A stretch of DNA of 32,536 nucleotides from a virus. Both the position numbers and the translations under genes were made by a program. Of the stretch, positions 31,810 through 32,536 are shown piece by piece. Position 1 is the first letter of the stretch, and every line of letters starts with the position of its first letter. The stretch spans positions 1 to 32,536 of the IMG/VR virus record IMGVR_UViG_3300025292_000011. The stretch is one strand, 5' to 3'. Under the pieces are notes generated by a model, which was not told the DNA's origin, ran no database searches, and saw only the letters and a list, made by a program, of their open reading frames with translations.

Positions 31810-32536
31810 TTATCCTTTCTTTGTTCTAATTTCATTCATGATATCTGTTGCAAATTGCCTTGCACCAGATTTAGAAGTATTGTTTATGTCACCAGTAAAG
31901 TTAATTTCATATGTATCGCCACCATTAGAATTAGAAATATTATTCATCAGACTAGTAGGCTTCATCATTGTTTTTAGTACAGGAGTAAAGAATTGCATTG
32001 CACGTTGCATTACATTAGACATATCAAGTAAATTCTTAGTATCAAGAGGGGAGTTGATTAATTCATTAGGATGAACAATCATTTCCTTACCACCTTTACC
32101 ATCAATACCGTTACCACTCCAACTAGTCATACCTCCACTTAATGCAGAAGCACGAGATTTAAGAGAACTAGACCAACGTTTAAGCACATTCTGCATTTCT
32201 GTACTATCAAAAACAGTATAATTACTTGATGCAACATTACTTAATCTAATTTGATCCTCTTTGCTTAATTTAGCTAATTCAGTATTAAAGTGAGAGTTAA
32301 CATCAATAGTAGCACCTTGTGCTCGTGCTTCTCTTGCAAACGCATGGGCTTTGTCACGGATATTATTTGCACGTACAGTATCATACTGATTAGCTAATAC
32401 ATCTGTCATATATTTAGCCATGATTACTTTTAAATCTGCATCAGAAACTAATTTACCTTGAGGAGATTGATTTCCTGAACCATTGCCACTTGAACTGCTT
32501 GAATTAGGTGTATTTAAACTTGCACTAGGGTCGAAT
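31810..32536 (-). CDS. Tape measure protein (YomI-like), C-terminal part, runs off the window
   Basis: The frame is open through the right edge (upstream codons read DPSASLNTPNSSSSGNGSGN), so ATG 32421 is internal and the gene continues beyond 32536. The visible C-terminus has 'GGKEMIVHPNELINSPLDTK', matching the GGxE.VIP-type tape measure tail, and ends 'GDTYEINFTGDINNTSKSGA' then 'MNEIRTKKG', a normal end for these proteins. In SPbeta the equivalent (YomI/CwlP) also carries wall-lytic domains; these would lie outside the window. Confidence 0.7.
   Translation of the reverse strand, partial: FDPSASLNTPNSSSSSGNGSGNQSPQGKLVSDADLKVIMAKYMTDVLANQYDTVRANNIRDKAHAFAREARAQGATIDVNSHFNTELAKLSKEDQIRLSNVASSNYTVFDSTEMQNVLKRWSSSLKSRASALSGGMTSWSGNGIDGKGGKEMIVHPNELINSPLDTKNLLDMSNVMQRAMQFFTPVLKTMMKPTSLMNNISNSNGGDTYEINFTGDINNTSKSGARQFATDIMNEIRTKKG

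Noticed and set aside
1-32536. tRNA genes, CRISPR array, arbitrium (aimR/aimP) system
   Set aside because: No cloverleaf-like sequences, regular spaced repeats or AimR-like TPR protein were seen.

Overview
This AT-rich window is almost entirely phage DNA, most like a temperate siphophage or prophage of the SPbeta type from a Bacillales host (Bacillus, Lysinibacillus or a relative). The evidence is Bacillus-type ribosome binding sites with many TTG starts, a class Ib ribonucleotide reductase cluster with dUTPase, thymidylate synthase and DHFR, a large serine integrase, a tail module in the order tape measure, Dit, Tal, BppU-like, fibres, and BhlA / phi-LC3-type holins. The closest match for the one cellular-looking gene is the Bacillales radical SAM protein YfkAB.

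Layout. Positions 1-13.3 kb read on the + strand: the 3' end of a BppU-like gene, small accessory genes, a 3D-domain wall protein, a dNMP-kinase-like P-loop protein, nrdH-nrdI-nrdE-nrdF-dut, small genes, thyA-type thymidylate synthase, DHFR, and an 800+ residue serine recombinase. At 13.46-14.57 kb is a complete yfkAB-like radical SAM gene, closed by a strong probably bidirectional terminator. From 16.16 kb leftward (minus strand) lies a freestanding zinc-ribbon plus Vsr/EDxHD-type homing endonuclease. From 32.5 kb down to 16.5 kb the minus strand carries tape measure (partial), Dit, Tal, DUF1617-like, BppU-like, three further fibre or baseplate genes, small genes, two holin-like proteins, an M15 peptidase endolysin, then four more fibre/receptor-binding genes beyond a terminator.

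How it works together. The + genes supply DNA precursors (dNDPs, dNMP phosphorylation, dUTP removal, dTMP synthesis, folate recycling) and integration. The minus genes build the tail tip and lyse the cell. The order nucleotide metabolism - integrase - tail/lysis is what SPbeta has across its attP in the circular form, so the yfkAB-like gene sits where attP or a host junction would be expected.

Most interesting signals: (1) the yfkAB-like gene between integrase and tail module; (2) an integrase with a long second-zinc-ribbon extension and an apparent frame break at an A7 tract, after which the normal recombinase C-terminus is still encoded; (3) a 21-nt perfect repeat in two distant intergenic regions, one copy inside a predicted pseudoknot-like fold; (4) a recurring TAAA(A/T)TACATAA-like motif at gene ends, always on the coding strand; (5) AGGGGA almost exclusively on the + strand regardless of gene direction. 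I found no tRNA, CRISPR array or insertion sequence.
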